A program made the translations under genes and the position numbers. A DNA stretch of 64,000 nucleotides from the NCBI GenBank assembly GCA_029880285.1, contig JAOUOS010000001.1:62001-126000 (forward strand). Reading direction: 5' to 3'. How positions within the stretch are numbered: the first letter of the stretch is position 1; each line of letters opens with the position of its first letter. Shown one piece after another: positions 26,547-36,502 of the stretch. The stretch is from Spirochaetia bacterium. Lineage in GTDB: Bacteria; Spirochaetota; Leptospiria; Turneriellales; JAOUOS01. Below the pieces are notes generated by a model. It searched no databases. It was not told where the DNA came from and was given only the letters and a program-made list of their open reading frames with translations.

Positions 26547-27743
26547 TTATATTTTATTTATGAATTTTTTTATTTTTTCAAGTGCTATTTCAATTTCTTT
26601 ATAACTTGTAGCATAAGAGCATCGAATAAATCCTTCACCGTCATCGCCAAAAGCTGTTCCCGGTACGACCGCAACATTTTGTTCTTTTAATAAATTCTTA
26701 GCAAATTCCATAGAAGAAAATCCTGATTTTTTTATACTGGGGAAAACATAAAAAGCTCCAAGCGGAGTTTTACAGTCTAGGCCCAATTCATTGAATCCGT
26801 TTACGATTAAATCTCGCCTTTTTTTATATGCTGCTTTCATTTTATCTTTATCATCTAAAGCGTATTTTAATGCCGCCTCTGCCGCAATTTGACCCAGCGT
26901 AGGTGCGCATAACATAGAATATTGATGTATTTTTAGCATTGACTTTATCCATGCAGAAGGTCCGCATGCATAACCTATTCGCCAGCCAGTCATGGCAAAA
27001 CCCTTTGAAAAACCGCCTAATAGAAGAGTTCTTTCCTTCATTTCTTCAAATATAGATATTGGCGTATGCGGCATTTCATAAGAAAGCTCCCCGTAAATTT
27101 CATCAGAAATAACCAGTAGATCATTTTCTATTACGAAATTTTTAATCTCTTCAAGTTCTTTTTTATTAAAAGAAGAACCCGTAGGATTCGCCGGATAATT
27201 TAAAAATAAAATTTTTGAATTATCTTTGATTGCGTTTTTTAATTCTGGCAGCTGTAATAAGAAGTTATTATTAAAACTTGTTGAAACAGATTGAGGTTCA
27301 CCCCCCGCTAGAGAAATCATTGGTTCATAAGATACATAGCTTGGAGTTCCGTAAATAACACCGTCTTTTATATTTAATACTGCTCTAAGGGCAAGATCAA
27401 CTGCCTGAGAAACACCTACAGTAATAATTATTTCTTCATTAGGATCATACTTGATGCTATATTCATTTTCTATATATTTGCTTATTTCTTTTCTTAGTTC
27501 AGGCAGTCCCTGATTACCTGTATAATGAGTATACCCTTTTCTTAAAGCTTCTATCGCGGTTTCAATAATAACTTGCGGACTTACAAAATCTGGTTCACCC
27601 ACACCCAATGAAATACAATCTTTTTGATGTGCCACAACATCAAAAAATTCACGTATACCTGATGGTTTTAAAGATTGTACCCTGCTGTTAATTTTTTCCA
27701 GCCAGTTTATTGCTTTAGAGCCTTTCAAGGCTTGATTATTCAT
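26547..27743 (-). CDS. Class I/II pyridoxal-phosphate aminotransferase
   Basis: This is a fold-type I aminotransferase of the aspartate/PatA-like group. Blocks include ISLGVGEPDFVSP, YTHYTGNQGLPELR, VSQAVDLALRAV, NYPANPTGSSF, VISDEIYGELSY, and GGFSKGFAMTGWRIGY, which holds the PLP-binding lysine. GAFYVFP and GEGFIRCSYA (with the carboxylate-binding Arg) close the protein. The 398 residues are normal length. The sequence alone does not separate aspartate from aromatic or other amino donors. The start overlaps the end of pgk by 8 bases, so the two are co-transcribed. Confidence 0.9.
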   Translation of the reverse strand: MNNQALKGSKAINWLEKINSRVQSLKPSGIREFFDVVAHQKDCISLGVGEPDFVSPQVIIETAIEALRKGYTHYTGNQGLPELRKEISKYIENEYSIKYDPNEEIIITVGVSQAVDLALRAVLNIKDGVIYGTPSYVSYEPMISLAGGEPQSVSTSFNNNFLLQLPELKNAIKDNSKILFLNYPANPTGSSFNKKELEEIKNFVIENDLLVISDEIYGELSYEMPHTPISIFEEMKERTLLLGGFSKGFAMTGWRIGYACGPSAWIKSMLKIHQYSMLCAPTLGQIAAEAALKYALDDKDKMKAAYKKRRDLIVNGFNELGLDCKTPLGAFYVFPSIKKSGFSSMEFAKNLLKEQNVAVVPGTAFGDDGEGFIRCSYATSYKEIEIALEKIKKFINKI

Positions 27744-28950
27744 TTTCTTTACCGGATAGTAAGACTTGTATTCCCGGAAGTTTTTTGCCTTCTATGTATT
27801 CAAGCATGGCACCGCCGCCTGTAGATAAATGAGTTATTTTATCTTCAATACCGGCTTTTTTAGCAGCATAATATGAATCTCCTCCGCCGGCAATTGTAAT
27901 ACCCTTGCATTTTGCGACAGCTTTCGCAACAGCCATTGTACCTTTGTCAAATTTACTCATTTCAAATACACCCATTGGTCCATTCCATAATACAGTCTTA
28001 GCTTCTTTAATTATCTTTTCATATTTATCGGCAGTTTTGGGACCAATATCCATACCCATCCAGCCTGCTGGTATTTCTTTGCCTGTTTTTTTAATTTTCG
28101 CATTTTCAGAAAATTCGTCGGCTATAATATGATCTTCGGGCAGTACAAATTGACATTTATGATAACTGGCCTTGTCTACAAGTTGAAAAGCATTACTTAA
28201 AAATTCTCTTTCTATTAATGAAGATCCTATTTCTAATAACCTTGCTTTAAGAATAGTATATGCCATTGCGCCGCCTACTAAAATTGTATCTACTTTTGTA
28301 ACAAAAGTTTCAAGTAATTTAATTTTTGTTGATACTTTTGAACCGCCTATTACTACAACAAATGGTCTTTCTGGTTTAGTTAAAACTTTATCAAGCATCT
28401 CAATTTCTCTGTGAAGCAAAAACCCAGCGTATGAAGGCAAAAGTTCTGCCAATTCAACTATAGAAGCATGTTCTCTGTGACAGCATCCAAAAGCGTCATC
28501 AACGTAAATATCCCCTAATTCTGATAATTCTTTTGCTAAAGACTCTCTTTCTTCTTTATTTTTTGAGGTTTCTTCTGCTTTGAAACGTATATTTTCTAAA
28601 AGAAGTACTTCTGAACTTTTTAAATTCTCAGCCATGCTTTTGGCTTTTTCGCCAGTTGTTTCTTCACAAAAGATAATATCTTGTTTAATATATTTTTTTA
28701 TTATATCAATAACTTTTACAAGTGAAAATTGCTCATCTTTTTTACCATTGGGTCTTCCCATATGTGATATTAATATCACAGAGGCCCCGTTATTTAAAAG
28801 ATATTCAATAGTAGGAATACTTTTTTTTATTCTTGTTTCATCAGTTATTATTCCCGTATTTTTATCGAAGGGGACGTTAAAATCAACTCTTAATAATACT
28901 TTTTTTCCGTTTACTTCTGCATGTTTTATATTTGGCAAATCATTTAGCAT
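27736..28950 (-). CDS. pgk: Phosphoglycerate kinase
   Basis: Pgk makes ATP from 1,3-bisphosphoglycerate in glycolysis. The 404 residues are full length. Clear signatures are KVLLRVDFNVPFDK, HMGRPNG, LLENIRFKAEE, DDAFGCCHREHASIVELAELLPSYAG (in pieces), VVVIGGSKVSTKI, VGGAMAYT, WNGPMGVFE and the nucleotide-binding AGGGDSYYAAKKAG with STGGGAMLEYIEGKKLPGI. The first gene of a pgk-aminotransferase pair. Confidence 0.98.
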   Translation of the reverse strand: MLNDLPNIKHAEVNGKKVLLRVDFNVPFDKNTGIITDETRIKKSIPTIEYLLNNGASVILISHMGRPNGKKDEQFSLVKVIDIIKKYIKQDIIFCEETTGEKAKSMAENLKSSEVLLLENIRFKAEETSKNKEERESLAKELSELGDIYVDDAFGCCHREHASIVELAELLPSYAGFLLHREIEMLDKVLTKPERPFVVVIGGSKVSTKIKLLETFVTKVDTILVGGAMAYTILKARLLEIGSSLIEREFLSNAFQLVDKASYHKCQFVLPEDHIIADEFSENAKIKKTGKEIPAGWMGMDIGPKTADKYEKIIKEAKTVLWNGPMGVFEMSKFDKGTMAVAKAVAKCKGITIAGGGDSYYAAKKAGIEDKITHLSTGGGAMLEYIEGKKLPGIQVLLSGKENE

Positions 28951-29012
28951 GTTGCAAACACTTTTTTTTGAGGCGCTTGGTAAAGAAATTTTTCTAATTG
29001 TTGATCTTATTT

Positions 29013-30872
29013 TTAATTTTCACTATTTAATAACTTTTCAAGTTTTGTTGTATTGTTTTCAGGCTGAGAATATTGATTACTAATTTTTTTTATAATATTA
29101 GTAAATTTACTTTCTAGATCTTTATTTTTTGTTTTGATAGATACTGGAACTTCATTCCATGAGGATAAATTTAAAAATGAATTACTAAAAAAAGGTGTTA
29201 GCAGATTTTCTAAGAAAGAATTTGATATCGTATTTTCTATGGTATCAAATTGAAATATAAATTTTGATTTTTTACTTTCTTTAAATTCATATCCCCAAAT
29301 TTTTTGAGCTTGAACTAGTATTGAATGAATTTGGTCTTCCCTTAAATGGTCAAAAATTTCAATACTTATATTTTCTTTATCTGAACTTAATTGAAACCCT
29401 GTAATATTAAGCTCGGTATCGGTTTCTTCAGGTTCTAACTTTTTACGGTCTTCATCAGTTAATTGTTCCTTTGCTTTAATATTTTTAATTGACTGACTTT
29501 TCAATGCATTTTTAAGGGAAATATCAAAATTTTCTGTTTCATCGTAAGCTACAACGGTATGAATTCCCATTTTTTCAAGGGCCAAAATAGATTCAGGTTT
29601 TATATCTTTTCTTATAGGTACAATTATTTCTTTTTTTCGACCAACTGCCTCTAGTATCTTTTGAATTCTGGGAATTTCTGATATATTAGCCGTAGGCCCA
29701 ATTAGCATATTATCAAAATCTATTTGCGCTTCTCTTTCAAGTTGATTTTCTGATTCAACAATTGTTATTTCTTTTACCCCCATTCGCCTCAATCTAAATT
29801 TCAAATCACTTTTTACCTCATCTTTTTTTTCGTATACTAAAACTCGTTTACTCATACTAAGTTTTTCTGGTAAGAATTTATAAAGAGTCAATGCTTTCTT
29901 TTTTCCTTTTACATTTAATGTGTCTACCTGATCAAATAATAAAGAAAGTTTACCTAAATTTGACATACAACTGCCAGAAATCCAAACTTCATTTGGTGGT
30001 GTTAAAGACTCAATACGAGACGCTATATTTACATTATCGCCTATAACCGTAAAATCTTTTCTATATGCTGAGCCGAGTTCTCCGATTATTACCCATCCGC
30101 TGTTTATACCCACGTGTATTTGAAGAGATTGTGAAAATTGTTTTGAAATTTGAGCATTAATAATGGGCAAATCTTTTAATATAATATCGGTAGCGCATCT
30201 TACTGCATTTTCGCTGTTTGAAAATATTATAAGCATAGCATCGCCTATAAATTTATCAATATCTCCATCAAATTGTTTAATTGTATTGTATACCTTTTGA
30301 TAAAAATTATTTAAGATATTGATTACTACTAATGGTTCGTATCTTTCAGATAAAGAAGTAAATCCCACTATATCAAGAAATACCATAGTTTTATATTTTT
30401 TTATAGCAATTGAGTCTTCTCTTTTGTTTGCTTTTGCCTCAATAAATTCAAGAGCGCTTTTTGATACAAATTGTGACAAAATAGAATGCATTTGCGTTTT
30501 CTTTATTCTTTTATTAATAATATCTCCTGTAATATAATTTTCAGAAGCGCCAATAACCTTATTTTCATTGTTAAAAATTGGTGAAACTATACAGTCTACA
30601 GGAATTTTATTTCCATGTTCTTTAGTTATATATAATGTATAATTTAGTTCTTTTCCGCTTTGCATCGCAATTATAGCGGGTAATTTATTGATATTTCTCA
30701 TATTTTCAGGGATATAAGGAAAAATCATATTTGCATATAAATTATCTTGTATTAGTTTATTCCCGAATATATTTAAACTTTTTCTATTTCTATAAATAAT
30801 TTTTTGATTAGTATCTATAATACATATACCAGAACTAAACTGGTTTAAAATATCCATCGCAGAAAGTGACAT
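29013..30872 (-). CDS. PAS-class III adenylate cyclase with receiver-like C-terminal region (paralogue 1)
   Basis: The 619-residue protein has an N-terminal PAS domain (about 5-120; GICIIDTNQKIIYRNRKSL), a class III nucleotide cyclase domain (150-340) and a long C-terminal part. The cyclase keeps both metal aspartates (VFLDIVGFTSLSERY and FIGDAMLIIF), the Lys-Asp adenine-specifying pair (GDIDKF; RKDFTVIGD) and transition-state Asn and Arg (VNIASRI), so cAMP synthesis is expected. Residues ~345-460 look like a degenerate receiver (VLVYEKKDE, LRRMGVKEITIVE); the last ~110 resemble a small STAS-like fold, less certainly. It has no membrane helix. A close paralogue lies 103 bases upstream. Confidence 0.85.
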   Translation of the reverse strand: MSLSAMDILNQFSSGICIIDTNQKIIYRNRKSLNIFGNKLIQDNLYANMIFPYIPENMRNINKLPAIIAMQSGKELNYTLYITKEHGNKIPVDCIVSPIFNNENKVIGASENYITGDIINKRIKKTQMHSILSQFVSKSALEFIEAKANKREDSIAIKKYKTMVFLDIVGFTSLSERYEPLVVINILNNFYQKVYNTIKQFDGDIDKFIGDAMLIIFSNSENAVRCATDIILKDLPIINAQISKQFSQSLQIHVGINSGWVIIGELGSAYRKDFTVIGDNVNIASRIESLTPPNEVWISGSCMSNLGKLSLLFDQVDTLNVKGKKKALTLYKFLPEKLSMSKRVLVYEKKDEVKSDLKFRLRRMGVKEITIVESENQLEREAQIDFDNMLIGPTANISEIPRIQKILEAVGRKKEIIVPIRKDIKPESILALEKMGIHTVVAYDETENFDISLKNALKSQSIKNIKAKEQLTDEDRKKLEPEETDTELNITGFQLSSDKENISIEIFDHLREDQIHSILVQAQKIWGYEFKESKKSKFIFQFDTIENTISNSFLENLLTPFFSNSFLNLSSWNEVPVSIKTKNKDLESKFTNIIKKISNQYSQPENNTTKLEKLLNSEN

Positions 30873-30975
30873 TGTTGGTATTCATACTCCCCCACATTCT
30901 TTTTTAAATAGTTAAGACGAAAATTAATATAAAACAAAAACAAAAAAGTTTCAGTTTTTTTGAAAATATTTTAAA

Positions 30976-32832
30976 TTAGATTACTAAATCTGGTTTTTGA
31001 AGTTCTTTATAATCGTTTATTATTTCATTTAATATATTTTTAAATTGAAGTTTTAGTTCTGTATTATTTGAAACTAAGAAAAGTACGTCTTTTTGCCATG
31101 TATGCAAGTTTAATTTTTTACTTTCATATAAAGATAACATTATCTTTTCTAAAAAATCTTTTTCAATATGTGTTGTTATTTTTATAATATTAATATATAT
31201 TTTGGCATCTGTATTTTCTTTTTGTTCAAATATCCATATTCTCTCTAGCTGTAGCACCAATGCTTCTATTTCTTCATTAATTAAAATTTTTGAGATTTCG
31301 ATAAATATTTTATTTTTTTCAGAGCTAAGCTGAAAGCCAGATACGTTTAACAATTGTTTATTCTTAATTTCTTCTTTTGTCTTTTTGCTTAAAATTTCCC
31401 GTTCTTTTTCTGTTATCTGTTTTTTATGATCTATTTTAGTAATTTGATTACTTTTTAATGCCTGTTCTAAAGATTTATCCAGTGACTTTAAATCATCATA
31501 ATAAACTATCGCGTGTATACCTATTTTTTTAAGCGCGGCAATCGATTTTGAACTTACATCTTTCGCTATATGAACAACCATTTCTTTTTCTTTACCAAGT
31601 CTTTTTAGTATACTTTTTAATTTGGGCAGTTCATCAAATTTTGCCGACGGACCAACAATCATATTATCAAAATCTATTTGTGCTTCTCTTTCAAATTCTT
31701 TTTCATTTTCGACAATTGTAATTTCTTTTACCCCCATTCTTCTTAATCTAAATTTTAAATCTGACTTTATATCTTTTGATTTCTCATAGACTAAAACTCT
31801 TTTACTAACACTAAGTTTTTCTGGCTCAAATTTATACAAGGTTAGAGGTTTCTTTTTTCCCTTAACATTTAAAGTATCTATTTGTTTAAATAGCAGACCA
31901 AGCTTACCTAAGTTTGCCATAGCGCTGCCTGATACCCATACTTCATTAGGAGGCGTTAAAGATTGAATTCTTGAAGCAATATTCACATTATCACCAATTG
32001 CTGTATAATCTTTTCTTAAAAAAGCACCCAGTTCTCCCACAATAACCCAACCGCTGTTAATACCAACATGAATTTCAAGTTTCTCACCATATCTTTTATA
32101 AATTTGTGCGTTTATAATGGGCAGGTCTTTGAGGATAATATCAGTGGCGCAGCGTACTGCATTTTCGGTATTTGAAAAAATTAATAACATTGCATCGCCT
32201 ATAAATTTACTAATATCGCCTTCAAATTCTTTAATAGTAGCGTAGATATTTTGATAGAAATGATTTAAAATTGTAATTACAATATTGGGTTCATACTTTT
32301 CAGACAATGTTGTAAAACCGACTATATCTATAAATACTATTGTTTTATATTTTTTCATAGCTGTCGCGCTTTCACTTTGATGTGTTTTTTCAGTAATATA
32401 AGCCATCGCTGAGTCAGAAATAAATGATGACATAAGTTTTTGCATTTGTATTCTTTCGATCTTTTGATTTACTAAATTACCCGTAATATAAGTTTCAACC
32501 GCTCCTATCATATTACCCTGTTCATTAAAAATGGGAGACACAAGACATTCAACGGCAAATTTTGTATTTGGTCCATTATTTACATTAATAGTATAATTAA
32601 ATTCTCGTTTGTTTTTTATAGAAAAAATTACAGGTAATTTATTGACATCTTTTAAATTATCCGGAAAATGTGGTAAAATTAAATTTGCGTAAGATTTTCC
32701 TTTAAGAGAAGCTGATTTTTCACCAAAAATACAAATAGCCTTATGGTTTAAATAAACTATATTTAATTTTTCATCCATTATACAAATACCAGTATTCATA
32801 TAATTTAATATATCCATACAAGATGCGTTCAT
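30976..32832 (-). CDS. PAS-class III adenylate cyclase with receiver-like C-terminal region (paralogue 2)
   Basis: This 618-residue protein has the same architecture as its downstream neighbour: PAS (GICIMDEKLNIVYLNHKAI), cyclase (VFIDIVGFTTLSEKY; KFIGDAMLLIF; RKDYTAIGDNVNIASRI), a degenerate receiver-like region (VLVYEKSKDIKSD, LRRMGVKEITIVE) and a C-terminal alpha/beta module. Catalytic and adenine-specifying residues are intact. Long stretches are identical between the two, especially in the cyclase core and after it, whereas the PAS sensors and C-termini differ. This points to tandem duplication followed by sensor divergence. It may supply cAMP for the Crp-like and cNMP-TPR proteins near 3-5 kb. 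Confidence 0.85.
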   Translation of the reverse strand: MNASCMDILNYMNTGICIMDEKLNIVYLNHKAICIFGEKSASLKGKSYANLILPHFPDNLKDVNKLPVIFSIKNKREFNYTINVNNGPNTKFAVECLVSPIFNEQGNMIGAVETYITGNLVNQKIERIQMQKLMSSFISDSAMAYITEKTHQSESATAMKKYKTIVFIDIVGFTTLSEKYEPNIVITILNHFYQNIYATIKEFEGDISKFIGDAMLLIFSNTENAVRCATDIILKDLPIINAQIYKRYGEKLEIHVGINSGWVIVGELGAFLRKDYTAIGDNVNIASRIQSLTPPNEVWVSGSAMANLGKLGLLFKQIDTLNVKGKKKPLTLYKFEPEKLSVSKRVLVYEKSKDIKSDLKFRLRRMGVKEITIVENEKEFEREAQIDFDNMIVGPSAKFDELPKLKSILKRLGKEKEMVVHIAKDVSSKSIAALKKIGIHAIVYYDDLKSLDKSLEQALKSNQITKIDHKKQITEKEREILSKKTKEEIKNKQLLNVSGFQLSSEKNKIFIEISKILINEEIEALVLQLERIWIFEQKENTDAKIYINIIKITTHIEKDFLEKIMLSLYESKKLNLHTWQKDVLFLVSNNTELKLQFKNILNEIINDYKELQKPDLVI

Positions 32833-32904
32833 TCTTTATTAGTATATCAAAATTAATACTTTTGATCAAATTTTTGTAAAGATTTTTAAAAAATATATCT
32901 ATTT

Positions 32905-35144
32905 TTATTCTTTATAGAGAAGATGTGCGGCTTGTCCTAAACTTATGGCACCGTCATTAGGCGGATATTTAATATGAGTAAATAATTTTAATTTTTTCTT
33001 TTTTGCGTTTTTATATACTTTGTCTACTAATGCGGAATTTTGAAATACCCCTCCGGATATGCCAAATTCTTTATAAGGTTCCGCGAATTTTATGATAATA
33101 TCAGCAATTGTGTTTAGAAAAATAGAAGCGCCAATCACCTTGTTTTTTGAATTTAATAAACCTTCAATTATAGATTTTACAGATATAACACCATTTTCTA
33201 TTGAATATTGAAAAACATTTTTAATACTCGAATCATAATAATCTTCCATAATTAGACCAGTTTCACCTTCAAATGTAATTATTTGTCTGATATTTAGAAT
33301 AGAACCCGCCGCGTCAAAAAGCCTACCTGCTGATGATGTGAAAGGACAGTTAATATCCTTTTGCCATATAGAATATAAGGTCAACAGTTCATTTTCTGTA
33401 AATCCCATTTGTTGAATATGTTTTAGTTTTAAAGCATCCTTTCCATAAAATTGAAAAAGTAAAGATAAAGCAACTCTACGTGGTTCTTTGATTGCTTTTT
33501 CACCCCCAATTAATTTAAAAGCCTGAAAATGCCCTATTCTTTCAAAAGAAGAATACGATACATTTAACAATTCACCTCCCCATAGAGTTTTGTCTGTGCC
33601 ATATCCAGTTCCATCAAAAACAGCCGTAAATAAGTTATCATTTTTTTTAAATTGATTTTCTAACATTAAAGAAAGAGCGTGCGCATGGTGATGCTGTATT
33701 GAAAACATTGGAATATTTAAATTTTTGGCCCAATGAGTGGAAAAATAATCCGGATGCATATCATGAACTACAATATCAGGAGAAAAGTTATAAATATCTT
33801 TTAAACGATTAAATGTATTAGTAAAATCTTTATTGGAGTATAAACTTTCTAAATCACCTATATGCGGACTTACAATTATTTTATTTTCAATTCCAAAAGC
33901 AAAAGTATTTTTTTGATGAGCACCCACGGCCAATACATTTCTTTTGAACTTTTGGCTTAAATTAAAAAATTCGACTGCCATACCTCTTGCCTTTCTCATA
34001 ACTATAGGTATAGCGCCAGATAAACGCATAACAGAATCATCACAACCATTAATTATAACCCTGTTATGATCTAAGACGAAATCAAATACGTTTGAAAGTT
34101 TATATTGTAAACTTTCATAATCAGTAATTATTGGTTCTTCACTAATATTTGCGCTTGTGGCAACAATAGGATTTTTTAATTCTTTTAATATTAAAAGATG
34201 AAGCGGAGAATAAGGCAAAAACGCACCTACCCTGTTTATTTTAATAGAAATATCTTTTGCGAGCAAACTATTTGGTTTCTTTTTTAAAATTACAATAGGA
34301 CTTGATATTGATTTTAAATATTTTTCTTCAACATGAGATAAAAAAGCATATTTTTTTATCTCTTGTATGTTTGAAAACATTACAGCAAAAGGTTTATCAC
34401 TTCTTTTTTTTCTTATTCTTAATTTTTTTACCGCTCTATTATTTAATCCGTCACAAATTAAATGGAAACCTCCAATTCCCTTTAAGGCTACGATGTATCC
34501 TTCTTTTATTTTATTAATAAATAGTTTTATCGCGTCTTCTTTTTCAGCCAGAATATTATTTTTATTATCAAATAATTTTACATACGGTCCACATATAGAG
34601 CAGCAAGTAGGTTCCGCATGAAATCTTCTATTTAAAACATTTAAATACTCATTTTCACAAGTAGAACACATGGGAAAAACTGACATAGAAGTATTTTTTC
34701 TATCATAGGGGAATTTTTCAAGTATTGTATATCTGGGACCACAATTTGTGCAGTTTATGAACGGGTACCTATATCTTATATTTTTGATAGAAAATAATTC
34801 TTTTTTACAATCGCTGCATAAACAAATATCAGGAGGTACGAGTGTTGAAAGTTTTTTTGTTTTTTTAACTATAGAATTTCGAATTTCAAATTTTCGATAA
34901 ATTATAGATGAGTTATATTCAGAAACCTTAAAAGAATCAATATGAGAAATATTTGGCGGTTTTTTTTTATGGTATTTATATAATTTTTTATATCAGATGC
35001 TTTACCTTGTACTTCTGTAACAACACCACCTGAAAAATTATATGCGTATCCGTTTAATTTATTAATTGTTGCTATTTTATAGAGAAAAGGCCTGAATCCT
35101 ACGCCTTGAACAACGCCTTTAATTTCAATTTTTATTGTTTTCAA
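32905..35144 (-). CDS. hypF: Carbamoyltransferase HypF, interrupted by a -1 frameshift at an A9 run
   Basis: HypF makes the cyanide ligand donor for NiFe-hydrogenase maturation from carbamoyl phosphate. The gene is in two frames. The first (35144-34902) holds the acylphosphatase domain (VVQGVGFRPFLYK). The second, open from about 34959, holds the zinc-finger pairs (CLCSDC, CTNCGP, CSTC, CCSIC), the YrdC-like domain (VALKGIGGFHLICD, ATSANISEEP) and the Kae1-like domain (VAVGAHQKNTFAFG as AVGAHQKN, HHHAHA, FDGTGYG, GGVFQN). Joined by re-reading one A, it encodes ~746 residues, normal for HypF. Whether the break is real, bypassed or a sequencing error is open. It starts at TTG overlapping the fba stop. 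Confidence 0.9.
34959..34968 (-). other. A9C slippery site inside hypF
   Basis: On the minus strand the zero frame reads ATA AAA AAA AAC, containing a heptamer A AAA AAC in the register used by -1 frameshifting. A one-base backward slip gives exactly the HypF continuation KKPPNISHIDSFKV. An A9 run also favours transcriptional slippage. No strong downstream hairpin was seen. The alternative is that one A was lost by mutation or base-calling. Confidence 0.7.
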
Positions 35145-36217
35145 AAAATAAACTGACCAAATGAATTTAAATCTTTAAATGATTGTATTAATCTGGCTGT
35201 CATTTCTTTTTCTCCCATATATAACCATACCCTGGGATCTATATGCTTTTTATTTGGTTTATCTTCACCTTCGGGATTACCAATTTGCGATTTTAAGTAT
35301 TCAGATTTTTCATCCATATATTTTTTTATGGGATGTGTAAAAGCCCATTGGGTATCTGTATCAATATTCATTTTAATTACGCCATATGATACAGCTTCTT
35401 TTATTTCTTCTTGACTTGAACCTGAACCACCGTGAAAAACAAAATTTATCGGTTTATCTCCTGTATTTCTTTCTTTTTTTATTAATTCCTGCGAGTTTTT
35501 TAATATTTCGGGTCTTAAAATAACATTTCCCGGTTTATAAACACCATGAGTATTGCCAAAAGAAGCTGCTATCGTATAATTTCCTATAGAATTTAAAGCA
35601 TCATAAGCGGCCAATACCTCAGAAGGTTGTGTATATAATCTCGAATTTTCTATTTCTGTATTATCAACACCGTCTTCTTCCCCGCCGGTTACTCCTAATT
35701 CCATTTCTAATAGCATTCCCAAATTTTTCATTCTTGATAAAATTTTTTTACAAATATTAAGATTCTCTTCTAAAGAATCTTCAGATAAATCAAGCATGTG
35801 TGAACTATATAGAGGAGATTTATGACTTTCATAAAATTTTTCACTGTAAGTGATAAGCCCCTCAACCCAGGGTAATAATTTTTTTGAAGCATGATCAGTA
35901 TGTAATATCACAGGTATATTATAATATTTTGCAAGTACCCTAGTGTAATGACCAGCAGCTACTGCTCCCGCTATGGCTGCTTTTTCATTTTCATTATTAA
36001 ATGATTTACCGGCAACAAAATGTGCTCCACCGTTTGAAAATTGAATTATAATGGGACTTTTAGCTTCTTTTGCAGCTTGCATTGCCGCGGTTATTCCATG
36101 CGAACCTACCACATTTACTGCTGGCAGGGCACATTTCTTTTGTTTACAATATTCAAATATTTCTGTAAGTTTAATGCCTGTTATAATTCCGCTTTCTAAT
36201 TTTAATTTTTCAGACAT
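35141..36217 (-). CDS. fba: Class II fructose-bisphosphate aldolase
   Basis: This zinc aldolase cleaves fructose 1,6-bisphosphate. At 358 residues it matches the longer class IIA type (E. coli FbaA). Signatures are ALPAVNVVGSHGI, IIIQFSNGGAHF, ILHTDHA with the catalytic Asp and metal His, SSHMLDLSEDSLEEN, LLEMELGVTGGEEDGVDN, SFGNTHGVYKPGNV, FHGGSGSSQEEI and KMNIDTDTQWAF. It is followed by hypF with a 4-base overlap (TTGA). A long inverted repeat lies between it and the upstream lipoprotein gene. Confidence 0.97.
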   Translation of the reverse strand: MSEKLKLESGIITGIKLTEIFEYCKQKKCALPAVNVVGSHGITAAMQAAKEAKSPIIIQFSNGGAHFVAGKSFNNENEKAAIAGAVAAGHYTRVLAKYYNIPVILHTDHASKKLLPWVEGLITYSEKFYESHKSPLYSSHMLDLSEDSLEENLNICKKILSRMKNLGMLLEMELGVTGGEEDGVDNTEIENSRLYTQPSEVLAAYDALNSIGNYTIAASFGNTHGVYKPGNVILRPEILKNSQELIKKERNTGDKPINFVFHGGSGSSQEEIKEAVSYGVIKMNIDTDTQWAFTHPIKKYMDEKSEYLKSQIGNPEGEDKPNKKHIDPRVWLYMGEKEMTARLIQSFKDLNSFGQFIF

Positions 36218-36248
36218 TTTTAAAATATTTTTTAGAATTTAGAATTTT

Positions 36249-36289
36249 AATCCTGAACCCAAGTTTTAAAAAAAAACGGGTTCAGGATT
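36249..36289. terminator. 12-bp inverted repeat with A9-containing loop between lipoprotein gene and fba
   Basis: AATCCTGAACCC (36249-36260) pairs perfectly with GGGTTCAGGATT (36278-36289) around a 17-base loop that contains nine A (T on the minus strand). It sits 13 bases after the lipoprotein stop and 31 bases before the fba start. It lacks a clean T-tract after the stem, so it may be a weak terminator or an RNA-stabilising stem between the two genes. Confidence 0.55.
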
Positions 36290-36302
36290 ATATTTAACTT
36301 GA

Positions 36303-36446
36303 TTATTTTGCTTCTTCAGCAGCTTCTTCTTCAGCAGGTGCTTCTTCGGCTGCCGCAGGCGCATCTTCTTTTTTTTGACCCGAGCCGCAGTTCATAAAAG
36401 CAAACCCAGATATCAAAATCATAAGAATCATAAGAATTTTTTTCAT
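36303..36446 (-). CDS. Small Glu/Ala-rich lipoprotein (47 aa)
   Basis: A 47-residue protein too short to stand out by length. It has a clear secretion signal (MKKILMILMILISGFAF) and a lipobox ending FMNC, with Cys20 as the acyl acceptor, then GSGQKK and an acidic tail of repeating Glu, Ala and Pro. A strong AAGGAG lies 9 bases upstream of the ATG, and a good promoter lies upstream of that, so expression is likely. It would be processed by Lgt, whose gene is 3.2 kb away. Its role is unknown; small abundant envelope lipoproteins can be structural. Confidence 0.8.
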   Translation of the reverse strand: MKKILMILMILISGFAFMNCGSGQKKEDAPAAAEEAPAEEEAAEEAK

Positions 36447-36471
36447 ACAAAATCTCCTTTTTTATATTTTA

Positions 36472-36500
36472 ATCCTATTTAATAAATTAGGTCATTTCAA
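36472..36500 (-). promoter_or_regulatory. Sigma-70-type promoter for the small lipoprotein gene
   Basis: On the minus strand TTGAAA (36500-36495) is followed after 17 bases by TAGGAT (36477-36472). The predicted start lies near 36465, giving a ~20-base leader that contains the AAGGAG ribosome-binding site. Confidence 0.45.
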
Positions 36501-36502
36501 TT

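Noticed and set aside
28580..29083. 167-residue plus-strand open frame
   Set aside because: It lies antisense to pgk and the end of the first cyclase gene, both clearly coding. No family resemblance.
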